DNA of 64,000 nucleotides from Laccaria trichodermophora (GCA_018417955.1 JACTVC010000016.1:682001-746000); one strand, 5' to 3'; counted from the stretch's first letter, positions 33,163-46,300 are shown. Program-made: numbers and translations. Notes: generated by a model from the letters alone, not told the origin.

Positions 33163-33970
33163 CCTCAATTGATGCTCCAGAAATTCTGCATTTTCCCAGA
33201 ACAAGTATGCAAACAACAATATTGCACAATCCCCAGGGACATGTATTACATCTGCACATGCAGGTGCTTTGGAATTCCCTAAATTCACAAATCCCTGAGA
33301 AAAGAAAAGTTACACTATTGGGCCAAACATATAGCCATTGTGAGAGTCAAGTATTTGGCCCAACTATGAGCCTTAGGCTAATACTAGTACAAGCCACATA
33401 GACCACCATAATTGGGCCCAACCAATCATCCATGATGTTTTGCTTGGCTGCCTAACATTCAACCCTAAATGTCATAACCCTAAATGACATTATGGCATTG
33501 GTCCCACATAAGGTGCAATAACATGTATGGGCATTGGGCCCATTTGTGTAGCACTATGAGCGATAGGACAAATGCCAATTTCTACTGTTATGGTTCAGTT
33601 GCACACCTGCTGAATGCCTGACTGGAGATAGGTAGGCTGGCATTCTATTGCTAGAGCACCCTTGGTCCCTTAGAGTTGTCTTGAAGGTTGAACATTGATA
33701 GTCCACACACACAAATTTACAATCCTCTCAGCACTTCATGGTATCACAGAAGACATGATAGCATTATGACAGCACCGAGGACAGTGACAGTAATACAAAA
33801 TACAACAATGAGCGCTGGCTACACAAAGACCAATTCTGTAGACTTGGGGTATATGTGACCTTGTCCCATTACGGCCACGGGAGATGAGAAGTATGGCCCT
33901 GCTACACAATACAAAGATCGATCGTTGTGGTCGAGATAGGGTGTTGCGAAAGCCAAATTAAATTCCAGAT
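33163..33970. other. Duplicated non-coding sequence
   Basis: Counterpart of 1065-1858, with a few small indels (for example CATAACCCTAAATG repeated near 33475). No gene on either strand. Confidence 0.6.
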
Positions 33971-35777
33971 TTAATCAAAAGCCCCATCAGTGACATCGAA
34001 GACGCCCCTATAGAGGAAACAAAAAAAGTCAGCTTCTTGGAAGTTGTCGCTAGAGTGAATTGAGAAAAAAACCCACTTTGCAGGTGGCTTCCTAATTTCA
34101 TACCGCACCCTCTCCCCAAACTCCCCCTCCCTAATAATAGCAATCCTCCGCCACGCAAAGCGTTTCTCGTAGAAATCGCAGTGGTCGAGCTCGCGAAGCT
34201 TTGGACAGAGTTGGACGAGCTGCATGATAGCGGTATGCATCTTTTCCTTCTTTGAATCGACGGCGGTCCATAGCCCTCGACCACGGAATACCTCGAGGTT
34301 GGGGAAGAGGGATAGGATGGAGAACCATTCTTCCTGTTTTGTTGTTAAATTTGATCAGATGGATAGGTACGATGATTTGGGGGTTACGTACAAGTTTCAC
34401 ATTGGCTGGATGGATGGCGTCTTTGGGGAGGTGCACGGCGGGCAATGAAAGCCAAGTGATGTTGGGGAAGAACTCGGCGAGCTGATGGATCGATTGCAGA
34501 TCCCCCAACATGTGTAATCTAAGTCTACGAAGACTCATCCGATCAAAGGTCTTGAAGCTTGCCAAGGTCTGAGCGTCGACGGAACGCACGTCGAGACATT
34601 CCAATGGGCGGAGGACGGGTGGATCTGGCGTTGGCGTTGGCGTTGAAAACGTCATGCATTCTGGTGAAGCCTGATCATCCAGTTTCTCGACTTGTATAAT
34701 GTGATCTTGCGAAAGCTGATCAAGCGCGATGACTACCTGTAGGCTCGTCCTCAAACGCTTCAAGATGGGCAAGCTACCAGGAGCGAGATTGGGAATGCCG
34801 ATCGGGAACCAAGTCAATTCCTCGATGGTTGGATGGTTCTCCAGGAACCGAGCACGTGACTCGTCAATCGAAGACGTAGCACCAGACTGGAGCGACAGCT
34901 TAAGCTTCTTGAGGCGGGGGAACTTGCATTTCGCGAGGTTATGGAATTCGAGAGGGATTTCCAGGTACTAAGAGGCAGATAAGAGAAATGATTAGAGAGG
35001 GGAAACAAGGTTGTCATGTTGAACACACCTCAAGCCCTGGCGATAGCTCAAACATGTGGCTAACGTGGGCAGCGTTTCCCGGCTTTACCCAAGCATCCCC
35101 GAGTAGGCATAAGGCTGTCAGATTAGATATATTCCATAGCTACGTGCGTTGTCAGTCACATCATCGCAGAACAAGGACAAACTTACCGGGTATGACATGC
35201 TGGTGCGGTCGACGTTGGAACTTTGAACGTGATTTGCGAAGCGCCCCGAAAGCCCAAGGTGCTTCAGCGTCGGCTTATGACGAACGATATCGAGAATCGC
35301 ATCCTCGTGGGCAGGATCAAGCGTTGGTTTGCTCCGCTGCTGCGGGCCCGTCGTATTCCAACACCAACTGAACACCCGCAAGTCGGTCATATGGCTCAAA
35401 GCCTCGCAAATGTTCCGCACACGATCCGCCTCTGAATACTGAGCCAGATCCAGTTGAGGATCGACGAGAGTGGTAGGCAGACGATCAGGCGCCGTGTAAT
35501 TGTGTCGTTCGCACATATGCACTTCACGGATATTGCGGGAGATGTCAGCTCGTCTTGCCAGGTGCGCCCATAGTTGGAAGCCGACGTTTCGGACGCGGAT
35601 GATTCGATATTGGGTATGCCGTGGTATGACGATATTGGCACAAGCATGTGAGGCCAAAGCGAAGTTGATAAGGTCCTCGTGGAGATCGAGCTCTGATGCA
35701 ATCTCATCGAGAATCTCGTCTGGGAGACGGAGGAGTGGGGGTCGGGCTCTGCTCTGCCTTAGAGCGAATTGTGGCAT
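33971..35777 (-). CDS. F-box/LRR protein
   Basis: Five minus-strand exons (35777-35187, 35139-35029, 34967-34392, 34333-34077, 34007-33971) total 1572 nt, 523 residues, with all GT...AG phases consistent. The F-box lies near residues 14-60 (RLPDEILDEIASELDLHED, INFALASHACANIV). The rest is a leucine-rich region (LKHLGLSGRF, LKKLKLSLQ, LKRLRTSLQ, MSLRRLRLHMLG, FPNITWLSLP). F-box proteins bind Skp1 and present substrates to SCF ubiquitin ligases; basidiomycetes have hundreds of such LRR forms. The last intron is supported by the left copy, where reading through it meets a stop. The start sits 22 bp outside the duplicated segment, so only this copy kept an ATG. Confidence 0.85.
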
Positions 35778-36353
35778 GGGGTGTAGGAGTAGGTTGAGGA
35801 CAAGCAGTGCATACGAGGTGTTAAGGGCGGGCGTCTATAGGGCGGAGTTCTACAACAAGCACGACTCGGATTGCCGAGATTCATCTTTTCGGAGGATTGT
35901 TGTAAACCAATTGTAAACTTATTGTATTTCCTCATCCTTGTACTCTATTGAAAATGATGTTTGTCCATGATTTAGTACACGTTTGAATCCTTGTACTCCG
36001 TCTGTCAAAATTTCTTCAAGTAAGCTGTATTCAAGGAAAGACGTTGCTTGGACGTTGCTTATCTGTGATTACAAACCGACTACTTACAAATCATTTGTAA
36101 CAACAAGCAGACTTCAAATCAACTTCAAATCTTGCTTCCATCATGTCGAGGACGCTGACGATGATACCCTCTGCATTACAGCTCGGTCTGACTCTCCAGT
36201 CATGCCACCCAAATCGCCTTTTCTGGATCATCACCCTAGTCCACGTATATATAACCGTCGCCATACTTTTCAACGTCATTCCCAACTTGTCTATACTACT
36301 CAGACGCTCTAAAGCCAACCTTCGTGAAGAAACTATCTACCATTACGACCAAC

Positions 36354-37254
36354 ATGAGTTCTTTGAAGTTCATCCCCAGGAAGAGCGAAGAACGAGGCAA
36401 TGCCGACCATGGCTGGCTCAAAGCGTTCCACACCTTCTCGGCCGGAAGGTACGCATCCTCTTCTGTTATTGTCAAGTTAGAATTCTGACTCAATACTTCA
36501 GTTATCAAGACCCTAAGCACGAACTCTTCGGACCTCTGCGCATAATTAACGAAGACCGCGTCGCACCCCGAACAGGGTTCGGAACCCACTCGCATCGCGA
36601 ATTCGAAATATTCTCATATATCGTCTCCGGCGAAGTCGAACAGTACGTAGTTTTCTCCATCTACCCCGCCACCCTATCTAATCCAACGACCTTAGCAAAG
36701 ACTCCATGGGCAACACCGAGATCCTCAAACGCGGAGACATCCAACTCACCTCCGCGGGCACTGGCATATCCCACTCTGAAAAAGCGCACGGGGACGACGA
36801 AATGCACCTCCTACAGATCTGGTCTCTCCCGACCACAGCGCGTCTTCAGCCCAAGTACTTCACGCGTCACTTCACCGACGAGGAGAAGACGGACAAGTGG
36901 GCCAAGGTCGTCGCGCCCGTGTGGGCGGACGCCGTCAAGGATACGAGGGAGGGTGAGGGTCCGGCCCCTGTACACAGCGCGTTGACCCTTTATGCGTCGA
37001 TCCTTGGGACGGGAAAGGCGCTGAGCAGGCCTTTGGAGGGGAAGAAGGCTTATGTGCAGGTTATTCAGACGAGTGGGTATAACACGCGACAGGCGACCGG
37101 CGCTACTGTGAAGCTTAGCACTAAGGGCGGGGATGAGGTGGAGTTGAGAGAGGGGGATGGGGCTTATGTGGATGTGAAGAAGGAAGGTGCCATCTTGGAG
37201 GTGGAGAATGTGGGCGACCGAGCTGCTGAGCTTTTGGTTTTTGATTTAGAGTGA
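36354..37254 (+). CDS. Pirin-family protein
   Basis: Three exons (36354-36448, 36502-36642, 36696-37254) encode 264 residues. The N-terminal cupin has the metal ligands in FGTHSHREFEIFSYIVSGE (H61, H63) and GTGISHSE (H105, E107), the spacing of human pirin and bacterial YhhW. The second cupin (about 150-264) ends in VENVGDRAAELLVFDLE. Pirins bind iron; bacterial homologues oxidise quercetin in vitro and the human protein is a redox-sensitive transcription cofactor. The role in fungi is unsettled. The ATG at 36354 is preferred to longer upstream frames because MSSLKFIPRKSEERGNADHG matches the pirin start. All ligands are present, and the gene appears intact. Confidence 0.92.
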
Positions 37255-38062
37255 TTCTTTTGGAAGCTCAGTCTTTTGTTGGTGTGCGTGTTACTCATAA
37301 ACGTGTTTAATTTTAGTAATTTACTTGCCAGGTTTGATGACTGCTGCATCGTAGTGTGCTTTCCGTCTGGTTACCTTCCACCCTCTGATTCAAAACTACG
37401 CCTTCCGCTCTTACTCTTAACGTCGTTTACGAACTGGCACAACCGCTTTTGAGTTTGTAGATTCAGCTAGTCACCGCTGAGGGTGAAAACTTTGCCCAAC
37501 GGTTCAAACCCGAGCAGAAACAGCCGGTCTCGGAGATTCTGAAGAATTTTTCGATGACCAAATTTCTCGCACAAGCAGTTGACAAGCAGAGCTTTTGACC
37601 CCCTCTACTTGCCAGTTACTATGGCAGATGGGGTCCCGTGAGTTTCCAGTCAAAGAGGACCTTGTGTGCGTTATTATACTATCTTTCCTGATGTTTCTTA
37701 CATGGTTTTAGGTGCTCGCAACAACGATATGTCGATGGGCATGTATTTCCTCGCGTGTGGGTACGTCGTGTTCTCTCTTGTTATGGTAAGTATTGTGATC
37801 CCAAATCGTCCATCACGGCTGGTAGCGAGCCTAGCTGACCACCAGGGAGATTGATTGTCTATTTTCATCCATTTACATGCTGTAGCTAGCTCACAACCAG
37901 GCTTCATGGCTATAGGAATCATATTTCAAGCGTACACAAGACAGAAAGAGAAAACATGAGCTGGGCCATTTAAACAAGATGTTTCTTCAGGTCACTCCCG
38001 AATTCAAGTTGCGTAACGTAAAATGCTGTCCAGTTAAAATGTTAGCAACCTGAACACAAAGC
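37255..38062. other. No supported gene
   Basis: Intergenic. From about 37870 it is the outer part of the inverted duplication shared with 62400-62640 (AGCTAGCTCACAACCAGGCTTCATGGC). Confidence 0.4.
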
Positions 38063-39560
38063 TTATGCGGCAATAAATCCGAACGTGCCTTTTCCCGAAG
38101 TTGGAGTAGCAATGGTGGCAATGGTACCTTTGTCGATGCGGAAAGCGTCACCAGGCTCCAAGACTGAGATGTCTCCAGGTTTGGCACTGTCCTCCACGGA
38201 TATCTCACCTATGGATAAATGCGGCCAATGTCAGCCCAACTTTTCCCTTGAATGCAGTACCACGCACCCTCTGTGACGATGACATATCCGTTGCATGGTG
38301 CCTTGCCAGCCGTTCCTCCACCGTCGTGATTGGTGACCGTCAGTATGCCGAAAGTTAAAGCCTAAAGGGGGTCCACCGTCTTCATTGACATATTTATCGC
38401 GGTGGTGCAAGCCATTTTTTACATGTTGGAGAGTAGAAACGTCCGTAGATGTTTTCTTGTACACCTGCCAAAGAGCGTCAGAGATGTGTTAAACATAAGG
38501 ATCGTGGTACCAACGGAGACGGGCATTGCAACGGCGGTTCAGAGCAGGGGTCTTCTGAAGAACGGCTTGTCTGGGCTAGCTCCTATGTGGCGGTTATTCA
38601 ACGGTGCATTGGGATGCCAAAATGTTGGGAGAGGATTGTCTGGTGACTGGTACAGATTAAAACAGATAGCGTCCAGCTGCACTGAAAATTTTAATTCAGC
38701 ATCCCATGACCGGATCTTTCGGGAGTGTGCCCAATAGACGCTTCCCAGGCTCGGGTAAAACGCCGTTGCCACTCCCGTGCGTATCATGCAATGAGGCTGC
38801 TGGACGAGGGAGGAGATTGGTCAACGACGTCATGAAAACCATAATAAACGGATAACGCTATCAGGGTAAACGACCGCAGTTCCGGATCGACTGCGAAAGC
38901 GATAATGTAAATCAGACGAGAAGACGGACATCTTGAGGTCGTATTCACTGCCACTTGGCTTAAGATGATGCAAGAAGGGTAAGTTACATACGTTGGAGAC
39001 GATGTAGGATTGACCCACATGTTAAAACGACCGAGATGAGAGTTGCGCAATCAGGTCCGAATCGGTATCGAGTCCTTCAAACAGGAGGTTGAACGTGAAG
39101 GTACCGTCGCTATCCCATGAATCCAACCTGGAGGCCAGTGGGGGGATGGATGAGAGCGCCTCGTCATTTTGGTGCGTGTGATATTTACATTCCTGATTCC
39201 CGGATCAACTGAGAGGGCGACAATGTCATTGCCCTAAGGACCGGAGAGAGAGGTTAGTTCCGTCATTTGTGGTCTTTTTGTTTGATGCGGGATATTGACC
39301 TATAGACGAAAAAAAACTGAGCGCGTTGACGATGAAGGTTAGTTGCGGTTGTTTCTTACAGTGGCTTTCTGTGTACAGGAATTTGAAGTTGATTTTCAGA
39401 TGAAAGGAAGAGCCGACGACGCCCGTAGTTGACCAAAGGACCGCCGCAAGCAATAATTTCCCGGGGATCGGGGAGCAGACGGACGTCTTGAGTCCTATTC
39501 GCCACTAACATGGTCAGTTACATACGTTTGAGACCAAGGGGGTGCCGGGATTTGAGTGAA
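37870..39560 (-). repeat. Inverted duplicate of 61130-62640, with extra partial copies
   Basis: Runs antiparallel to 61130-62640: cupin relic, the CATGATACGCACGGGAGTGG block near 38780, the GTCAGAAGACGGACATCTTG block, and a repeat rich in CTGAGCGCGTTGACGATGAAGG (39320). Parts of this repeat recur at 39140-39560, 40540-40646, 46863-47110 and 50700-51450, so a dispersed family lies within the duplication. Confidence 0.65.
38063..38530 (-). pseudogene. EutQ-like cupin, broken copy
   Basis: Minus-strand counterpart of the gene at 61940-62403. Exon B (38209-38063) reads EISVEDSAKPGDISVLEPGD and ends FGFIAA plus a stop, five codons earlier than the other copy. The upstream exon (about 38530-38268) reads ISDALWQVYKKTSTDVSTLQ and NEDGGPP, but an 8-nt insertion (AGGCTTTA, near 38360) after GGPPL shifts the frame. 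The following segment (LTVTNHDGGGTAGKAPCNGY) is open again in the original frame. Hence a recently inactivated paralogue. Confidence 0.7.
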
Positions 39561-40540
39561 GGACCGGACGTCGAAATTATTTTTAGTGGGACTGGGGCTG
39601 AACCAACCAGCCAACGTAATCAGGCACGCGTCTATTTTAGGAAATATGATGCCATCAACGCGCTGCCTTTCTCCCTTTTTGCTCCCTTCCCACCACTCGA
39701 TGCCTTGCAGATGGTGCAAACCCATTTCTTGACCTCCTCGTCAAGCCTCATACATCCTAAATGATACTAAAATGATTCCGACACATTGAGAATAGGCCGA
39801 AATGTGAGTACTTGAGTACTTGGGTACCCTTGCGTTTGCACTGAATTGCATTTTGCAGATGCATGCACCTGAAGGCCGCAGTCGCACTCATAGAGAACAA
39901 CGACCTAGCTCTTTCGATGCGCTTGCTGCTCAGCTATCCTCGGCTGTTCAATGGGCTCATTTGACGAGCTTGAAGTGTTTGCGGCGCTGAAACTTGCATT
40001 TCGCGATCAGGGGATCTATCTACCAGTACGTTGCCACCTCTTACAATCATAGAGTCAGAAGATAATGCAGGAGTCTGATTAAAAAGTTCATTAGATGAGT
40101 TGTAGGATACCTTTCCATTCATTGAAGAGCTCACCTCGGCTTCATTCAAACAAATACCTGCACATTTCAGACATTTCGTGTGCGCGTTGAGGACCCACTA
40201 TGTCCTCCGGATTGTCAAGCTCAGACTCTTTGCTACTCGTCAAATTCCTCTTCATCGCTATCGGAGTTGTCGTGGGTCTCGTTTTCCGTAAAAAGGTAAA
40301 TTCGAGCTTAGGCTTGGAAAAACTTGGTATCCTGCCTCATTTATCAACGACTTATCTCATATGATAGTCAGCTTTTGGCTTCTTTGTGTGTAGATAGACT
40401 GTGGCTAATACATTAGAAGGTATCTAAAGATCTCTGAGACCTTTTTGCACTAAAAAATTCGGATGTCAAAAAAAAAATTAGCGGCCTGGCGGCCGAACCA
40501 ACCAACCGGCCCCTGGTCCGGCATTTAAATGCCGGTACCC
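39561..40540. other. No supported gene except a possible first exon at 40200-40295
   Basis: One 32-codon exon, ATG at 40200, reads MSSGLSSSDSLLLV then KFLFIAIGVVVGLVFRKK, a membrane-anchor-like start that ends exactly at an AAAAAG|GTAAAT donor. No convincing following exon was found, so it may be a gene fragment. Elsewhere only short frames. Confidence 0.3.
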
Positions 40541-40646
40541 CCTTGTTTGAGACGAAGCAGGATTGACCTACATATAAAGATGACCGAGATGAGAATTGCG
40601 CTATCAGGTCGGAATAGGTCGGAATCGGTACCGAATTCTCCAAACG
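40540..40646. repeat. Dispersed repeat, left half interrupted by Plavaka-like element
   Basis: Matches the repeat at 51250-51350 (TTTGAGACGA.GCAGGATTGAC, GACCGAGATGA, ATCGGTACCGAATT) up to CAAACG, and continues after the transposon at 46863 as CGGGAGGTTGAACG. Confidence 0.75.
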
Positions 40647-40926
40647 CATCAGTAGAATCACAAAATCGCTTTCAGCCGCTTTCACCGCTTTTGAAAGCGG
40701 TGAAAGCGTGAAAGTGGTTCCGCTTTAGGAAGCCAAGTCCATATTCTTTCAAAAGTGGATTTAGCTTTCAAAAGTGGCGAAAGCAGGCGAATTGTTTTGG
40801 AAGTGGCCGTGAAAGAGGTTGAAAAAGAGACTCATAAAAGTGCGCACAAAAAGACAATAAAATTTCGAAACACTGATAAAAACACTAGCCATTCATTACT
40901 AGTCTAGATCTACTACCTGCCGGTGC

Positions 40927-43102
40927 TTATTGATCCTCCAACAAATCCTCGTCATCATCCGCCAGCTCAAAATCTGATTCGCTGTCAGAAGCCGCAGCAA
41001 CCAGTGCCGGCGCCGAAAGAGTCGCTCTCTTTGGCTTCGAGGAGGAAACAGCGGCTCTGATGATCTTCTCCCACTGCTTATCACTCAACTTGAGCACGAC
41101 CTTGACTATGCTAGACGTCGTCTTGATTTTTTCCTCTCGACCCTCTTCACGCCGGATCTGGTCCCCCCAGTTGTTCTTTGAGAAATCGCTGAGTGGTCGA
41201 GGTGACTTGTATTCGTCACCAGTGATGTAAAATCCAATTGCTCGCTTAACCTGATAAATCATATGTGAAATTTGGAAAGGGAAACTCGCGAGGGGCTCAC
41301 AGCTTGTATGGTAAGGACCAGTGCACCGACAGGTTTGTTTTTGGTGTGGAGGGCAGAGCTAATTTGAGGGATACTTGAAAAGTGCATGCCCAGCACCGCC
41401 GAAATGATAGCGGACTGAAATATGCCCTAATACCAGCCGTTTGATCAATACCAGGCAAGTAGAATGAGCATGGCTTAGTACTTACCTTGGTAACTGGAAT
41501 ACCACCACTCTCCTCCTCTGCATCGTCATACGCAAGGTAGTAGTAGGGTTGCTGTCGATTGGATCCTGATATGGCCCACGTGCACCACATGGCCCTATGT
41601 TCTTTCGTGTTCTCGGGTAACTGAGGGAAAAGAATTTTTGAAAGATAGTCGACGGCGCCTTTCGCAAAGTTGTTACGCCAGGAAGACACGCGATCATCGG
41701 TCTAGAGCTATCATATCAACTGAACGCAAATCACCAAATAACAAACATACCAGCTTGGTGACGACATGATACAAAAAACCATCGTCTCGGAGAGGAGTTG
41801 TCGGGAACACTTGTTTCCATAGCTCAACGATGGCAGTCTTGGTGGGTGGGTCCCAAGGAGTCTTTGAGTGGCCTAGATACTCGCGAAGCTGAGGGCTGAA
41901 AACTGCGTCGAAGTTGTGTTGCAAGTCTGGTGGAAGGTCGGAAAGGCGGACATCTTCCTTCTTTTTGAATTGAAGACGGGAGCCAGGTGAGGGAGAGACA
42001 AAGTTGGGAACCGACGTAGTGGGGACAATCTTTGCTAAGGGTTTGACCTGTGTGAAAGTTAAACGTTAATTAATAATTGTTTACAAGCCGCGCAACAACA
42101 CACAACTCACCTTACTCTTCATGCCATATCGCAATGATGCCTTCGACTTTTCTGCAAGCCCACGTCGCTCCGCCAACTCGCCACCATCGTCGCTCACGCC
42201 TCCCATCTGTTCCACATCCGAACCCTCCCCACCAGAGTTTGGTGGAACATCTGCCGGCACGCTCGAAATCGACATTCCAGAGCTCCCTGAAGCGGAACGG
42301 CAATGAGAGGGTCGAACCTCTGTCAGTAAACGATGTTCATCATTGTCGGAGGTCACTTTGGCACTCCAGTCATTTCGAAGGCCATCGTTCACCTTCTTCG
42401 GTTTCTTTCGGGTTATTTCTGAAGTCGGTCTGCAGGTACATAAGTAAGTGAGAGTAGTGCTCGACAATCATTGTTAACATTTCACTTACGCGTCAGGATT
42501 TTCAACAGCCTTCCGCTTATTACCATCTGCAGAAGGTGCCGCTGGTGTACGCGCGGCCTCAACTTGCTTTCGCAAGTCACCCTTCGTTTTCTTCTTGGCT
42601 CTGGGTGCGTCATCGTCGTCCGACTGGTCAAAAACTTCATCCTCACCCTCCTCTAGGTCCTCGGCTTCAGGGACATACATGTCATCGTCTGTGGGAGGAT
42701 CTTTTGCGGTGTCCTGCATCGGCGCTAATAATTTTACAAAGGTTTCACCAGATCAATTGAGGTCAAACCGGGCGACATACCTTCTGTTTCTGCTTGAGTT
42801 GGCCTCTGCGAGCGTGCGGCCTTCTTCTGCTTGTTGGGCGGTGGGTGATTGGCTTCGAGGAGCCTGAGTTGGTCTTCCTTATCCATGGTGTCTTCGAGGT
42901 GAGCTGCATTCTTTATTGTCTCTTCCTTCCTCTGGGCCTTACCAACCTTCTCCTGCAGTTTCTGCGCCTTCTCAGCAGCTACCTGCTTGCTAGTGCGACG
43001 GGGTTTCTTATTCTTTTCGGTGATTCCAGGATGAGGATCGCGGGTCACCCGGAGTGTAACCTGAAGAGTGCGAGGAAGGGCTAGTGCAGGTTTTGGAGGC
43101 AT
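40927..43102 (-). CDS. Plavaka-element accessory protein
   Basis: Eight minus-strand exons read cleanly: 43102-42781, 42724-42490, 42429-42111, 42048-41751, 41701-41486, 41426-41301 and 41250-40927, each bounded by GT...AG (seven if the N-terminal pair are counted together). The first half is charged and disordered (EAEDLEEGEDEVFDQSDDDD, KKKTKGDLRKQ). The second half is a folded-looking domain (LQHNFDAVFSPQLREYLG, LYHVVTKL, AMWCTWAISGSNRQQPYYYL, GIFQSAIISAVLGMHF, AIGFYITGDEY), followed by a short acidic tail. This arrangement recurs beside Plavaka transposases and resembles a fungal domain of unknown function (DUF6532-like). It may bind DNA or chromatin at the element. No catalytic motif is seen. 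Confidence 0.65.
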
Positions 43103-43320
43103 AGTTCAAAGTCAAAGTCAAAGGGGCGACAACGGTTGCGATTTGCCAAGTCGTCCCACTTGGTTTTTTTTTGTCGATCACAATCAATCACAGGCAACAT
43201 GTATTGCCGTCGGCTAATGCAACGACGCGATAGCCTGACTCTACACAAACACTTTCCCTTCCCTTTTCCCCCTGCAATGCATCAACGGGGCATAAAGAAC
43301 GACGGCAGGCTGCTTACCCA

Positions 43321-46300
43321 TGCCCCCACAATGGATGTTCGAAGATGTTGCGATCAGCTGCAGGGGTGACTCGTCACTACGAAACAGTGCATGTCGTTCC
43401 TGCTGCACTCCAGCTTCCAGCTTCACAACCAGATATGTCTGCCGCACCCCCTGCTACATCTCCTCCGCCATCTCCTCCGCCATTTCCTCCACCATCTCCT
43501 CCGCCGTCTCCCGATCCACTTCATTCATCTCGACGGTCTCCTCGTCGCACTCCAAACGGCTCTCCTCGGCAGTCTTTAAGCGGCACTCCACCACCAGCTA
43601 TGCTCCGCAAAAATGGACTTGATATAACAACACACCCAATTCTTGACGGTAAGTCTTTATTTGATCAAGTGTCATGCAACAATTGCTCAAATGACGGAAC
43701 AGGGACCCCATGCGACATTGACGGCTATGACCTCCCACCAGACTCTCCACCTCCTGTTACCCCACGTGAACCAAACGACTACTACCCGTTCAAAAGTCGC
43801 GCCCAATTCGAAGTCGGGGAATTTCTCTTTGTGGAGGAGGAGATGTCAGCAGGCAAGATTGACCGGTTACTGCTGTTGCTTCGAGCGCTATATCCGAATG
43901 ATGAGCCTCCCATGACTGACCACAAAGAGCTCTATGCCATGATTGATGCAATCGAGCAAGGGGATGTCGCTTGGAGTAGTTTTTCGGTTAGCTACAATGG
44001 CGAATTACCTGATACATCCTCTGGGGCTACGATACCGCCTTGGATGACTCAGAAATATGAAGTCTGGTTTCGAGATCCCCTTGGAGTCTTGGAGAATCAA
44101 ATCCGTAACCCAGATTTCAAAGGAGCGTTCGACTATGCTCCAAAACGTGTCTTTCGGAAAGGCAAGTGACGTTACCGAGATCTCATGTCAGGAAACTGGG
44201 CGTGGAGACAGGCAGTAAGTTTCTTTCATCCGTTTTTGGGGTACCTTAGGCTGAATGCTACACAAGGACGAGATCGCGAAGGAAATACGTACCCATGGAG
44301 GGATGTTTGTACCAACCATCCTAGGTAGTGACAAAACAACAGTGTCGGTGGCTACTGGCCAGAACGACTTCTATCCACTGTATGCGTCAATCGGAAATGT
44401 GCATAATTCTGTTCGACGTGCTCATCGCGGTGCCGTTTCCCTTCTGGCTTTCCTTTCTATCCCCAAAAGTAAGTTGTTCTTTGGAGTATGTTCCTCTTAC
44501 AACTAATGTTATCATTTCAAAGCTTCTAAGGAATATGCAGATGATGTCGACTATCGAAAATTCCGCCGACAGCTGTTCCATACATCCCTCGAGCACGTCC
44601 TCTCTTCCCTACACCCTCACATGACCACTCCCCGTGTTACGCGTTGCGGGGATGGTCATTATCGATGTGTAATCTATGGTCTTGGACCATATATCGCCGA
44701 TTATCCTGAGCAGGCCTTGCTTGCCTGCGTTGTTCAGGACTGGTGCGCGAAGTAAGCAAAAAAAAAAGACAAGGTGTCTCACTAACGGTCTCATGCCAGG
44801 TGTACAGCTCCATCCGATGATTTGGATGGCCCGATCGGGGGTCGGCGCTCACAGGCACTCACTGATACTTTGCTTGAAGGCTGCACATTGAAGGAGCTGT
44901 GGGATGACTACGGCATTGTCGGCGATATCATTGTAAGCTACCGTTGTCTTTCTTGCTTAGCTTTTCAATAACCATTCATAGCCTTTCACCGACTCATTTC
45001 CCCGTGCAGATATACATGAGTTAATTGCGCCCGACCTCCTTCACCAAATCATCAAGGGTACCTTCAAGGACCACATCGTTGATTGGGTGACACAGTACAT
45101 CAAAGAATCTCATCCCAAAGCTCATGCGGTGAAAATCCTTGCTGACATTGACCGACGGTATGCCCATCTGCTCTATTCTTTACATGTACAAGTCTCATCT
45201 GTATGTGTAGGATCGCGGCTGTGCCCACATTTCCCGGACTGCGTCATTTTCATGAAGGGCGGGGTTTCAAGCAATGGACAGGGGATGATTCAAAGGGGTT
45301 AATGAAGGTATGGTTATTGGATCAATTCAACGATGTTCTTGTTGATCTAACTCGATTTTTTAAAGGTCTATCTGCCTGCAATCACAGGTCACGTCCCTTC
45401 GCAAATGGTTCAAGCAGTGCGGGACTTGATCGACTTCACCTACCTTGTTCGTCGGAATGTTATTGACGAAGACGCGTTACTTGAAATTGATGCTGCGCTT
45501 CGACGTTTCCACATCAACCATGAAGTCTTTCGCGCTGTCCGTCCATCTGGATTTTCACTTCCGCGCCAGCATTCCCTTGTCCACTATCATTTCCTTATCA
45601 CGGAATTCGGTGCTCCGAACGATCTCTGCTCATCCATCACTGAGTCGAAACATATCAAAGCTGTCAAAAAGCCATACAGACGAACCAGTCATAACAAACC
45701 ACTCGGTCAGATGCTTGTAATAAACCAGCGGATTGATAAGCTCGCGGCCGCTCGTCTTGACTTCAAGGAACATGGTATGCTTGAAGGGTCTGTTCTTCCC
45801 ACCCACCTCCTCCCTGATGGTGATCTGCCCCCCCACACTCCCCATCCACAACTTCCACCCCTACCAGTTCCTCAAGACGATGAAGGGGAAGATTTTGGTA
45901 TCACTGACGAGCCTGAATCCCTTTCAGAGATTAAACTGGCTAAAACTTATGGTACGTCATTAGCCTATATTGGAGAGGCACTTGTTGACCTGCTTGTTTA
46001 GTTCGTTGAATGCCTCGTGATCTTTATCTCCTCTCCCAACACATAAAGCAGCCACAACTCCCACTGCTTACACGACGATTCCTGTATGGTCACCTGAACC
46101 CTGCCACCGAAAACCCATCCCATGTCCCTGACGACGCCCTGCCAGATATCAATGGCAAAGTCTATGTCTACAACTCTGCACGTGCTGTTTTCTATGCACC
46201 AAGTGACATTTCTGGTATTGGCGGGATGCGACACGAGAGAATTCATGCAGTCAAATCCTGGTATGGTGGATCTGCACGATACGATTGTGTTTTCATTGGG

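Larger units (their letters stand above)
28462..35755. repeat. Right copy of segmental duplication
   Basis: Matches 1-3630 in direct orientation, starting GCATATGGTATCC (left copy: base 1) and ending near 35755, where the sequences diverge (GGGCTCTGCTCTG then different). It is about 3.7 kb longer than the left copy because two hAT elements inserted after the duplication (28708-29463 and 30230-33162). The left copy keeps both unoccupied sites. Confidence 0.9.

Noticed and set aside
36143..36985. 280-codon open frame on the plus strand over the pirin gene
   Set aside because: Reads through pirin introns in the wrong frame; the spliced pirin reading has all metal ligands.
37490..37530. tRNA-like B box GGTTCAAACCC
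   Set aside because: No matching A box, acceptor stem or anticodon arm upstream.
42077..42451. 124-codon plus-strand open frame
   Set aside because: Antisense to an exon of the Plavaka accessory gene; no motif.
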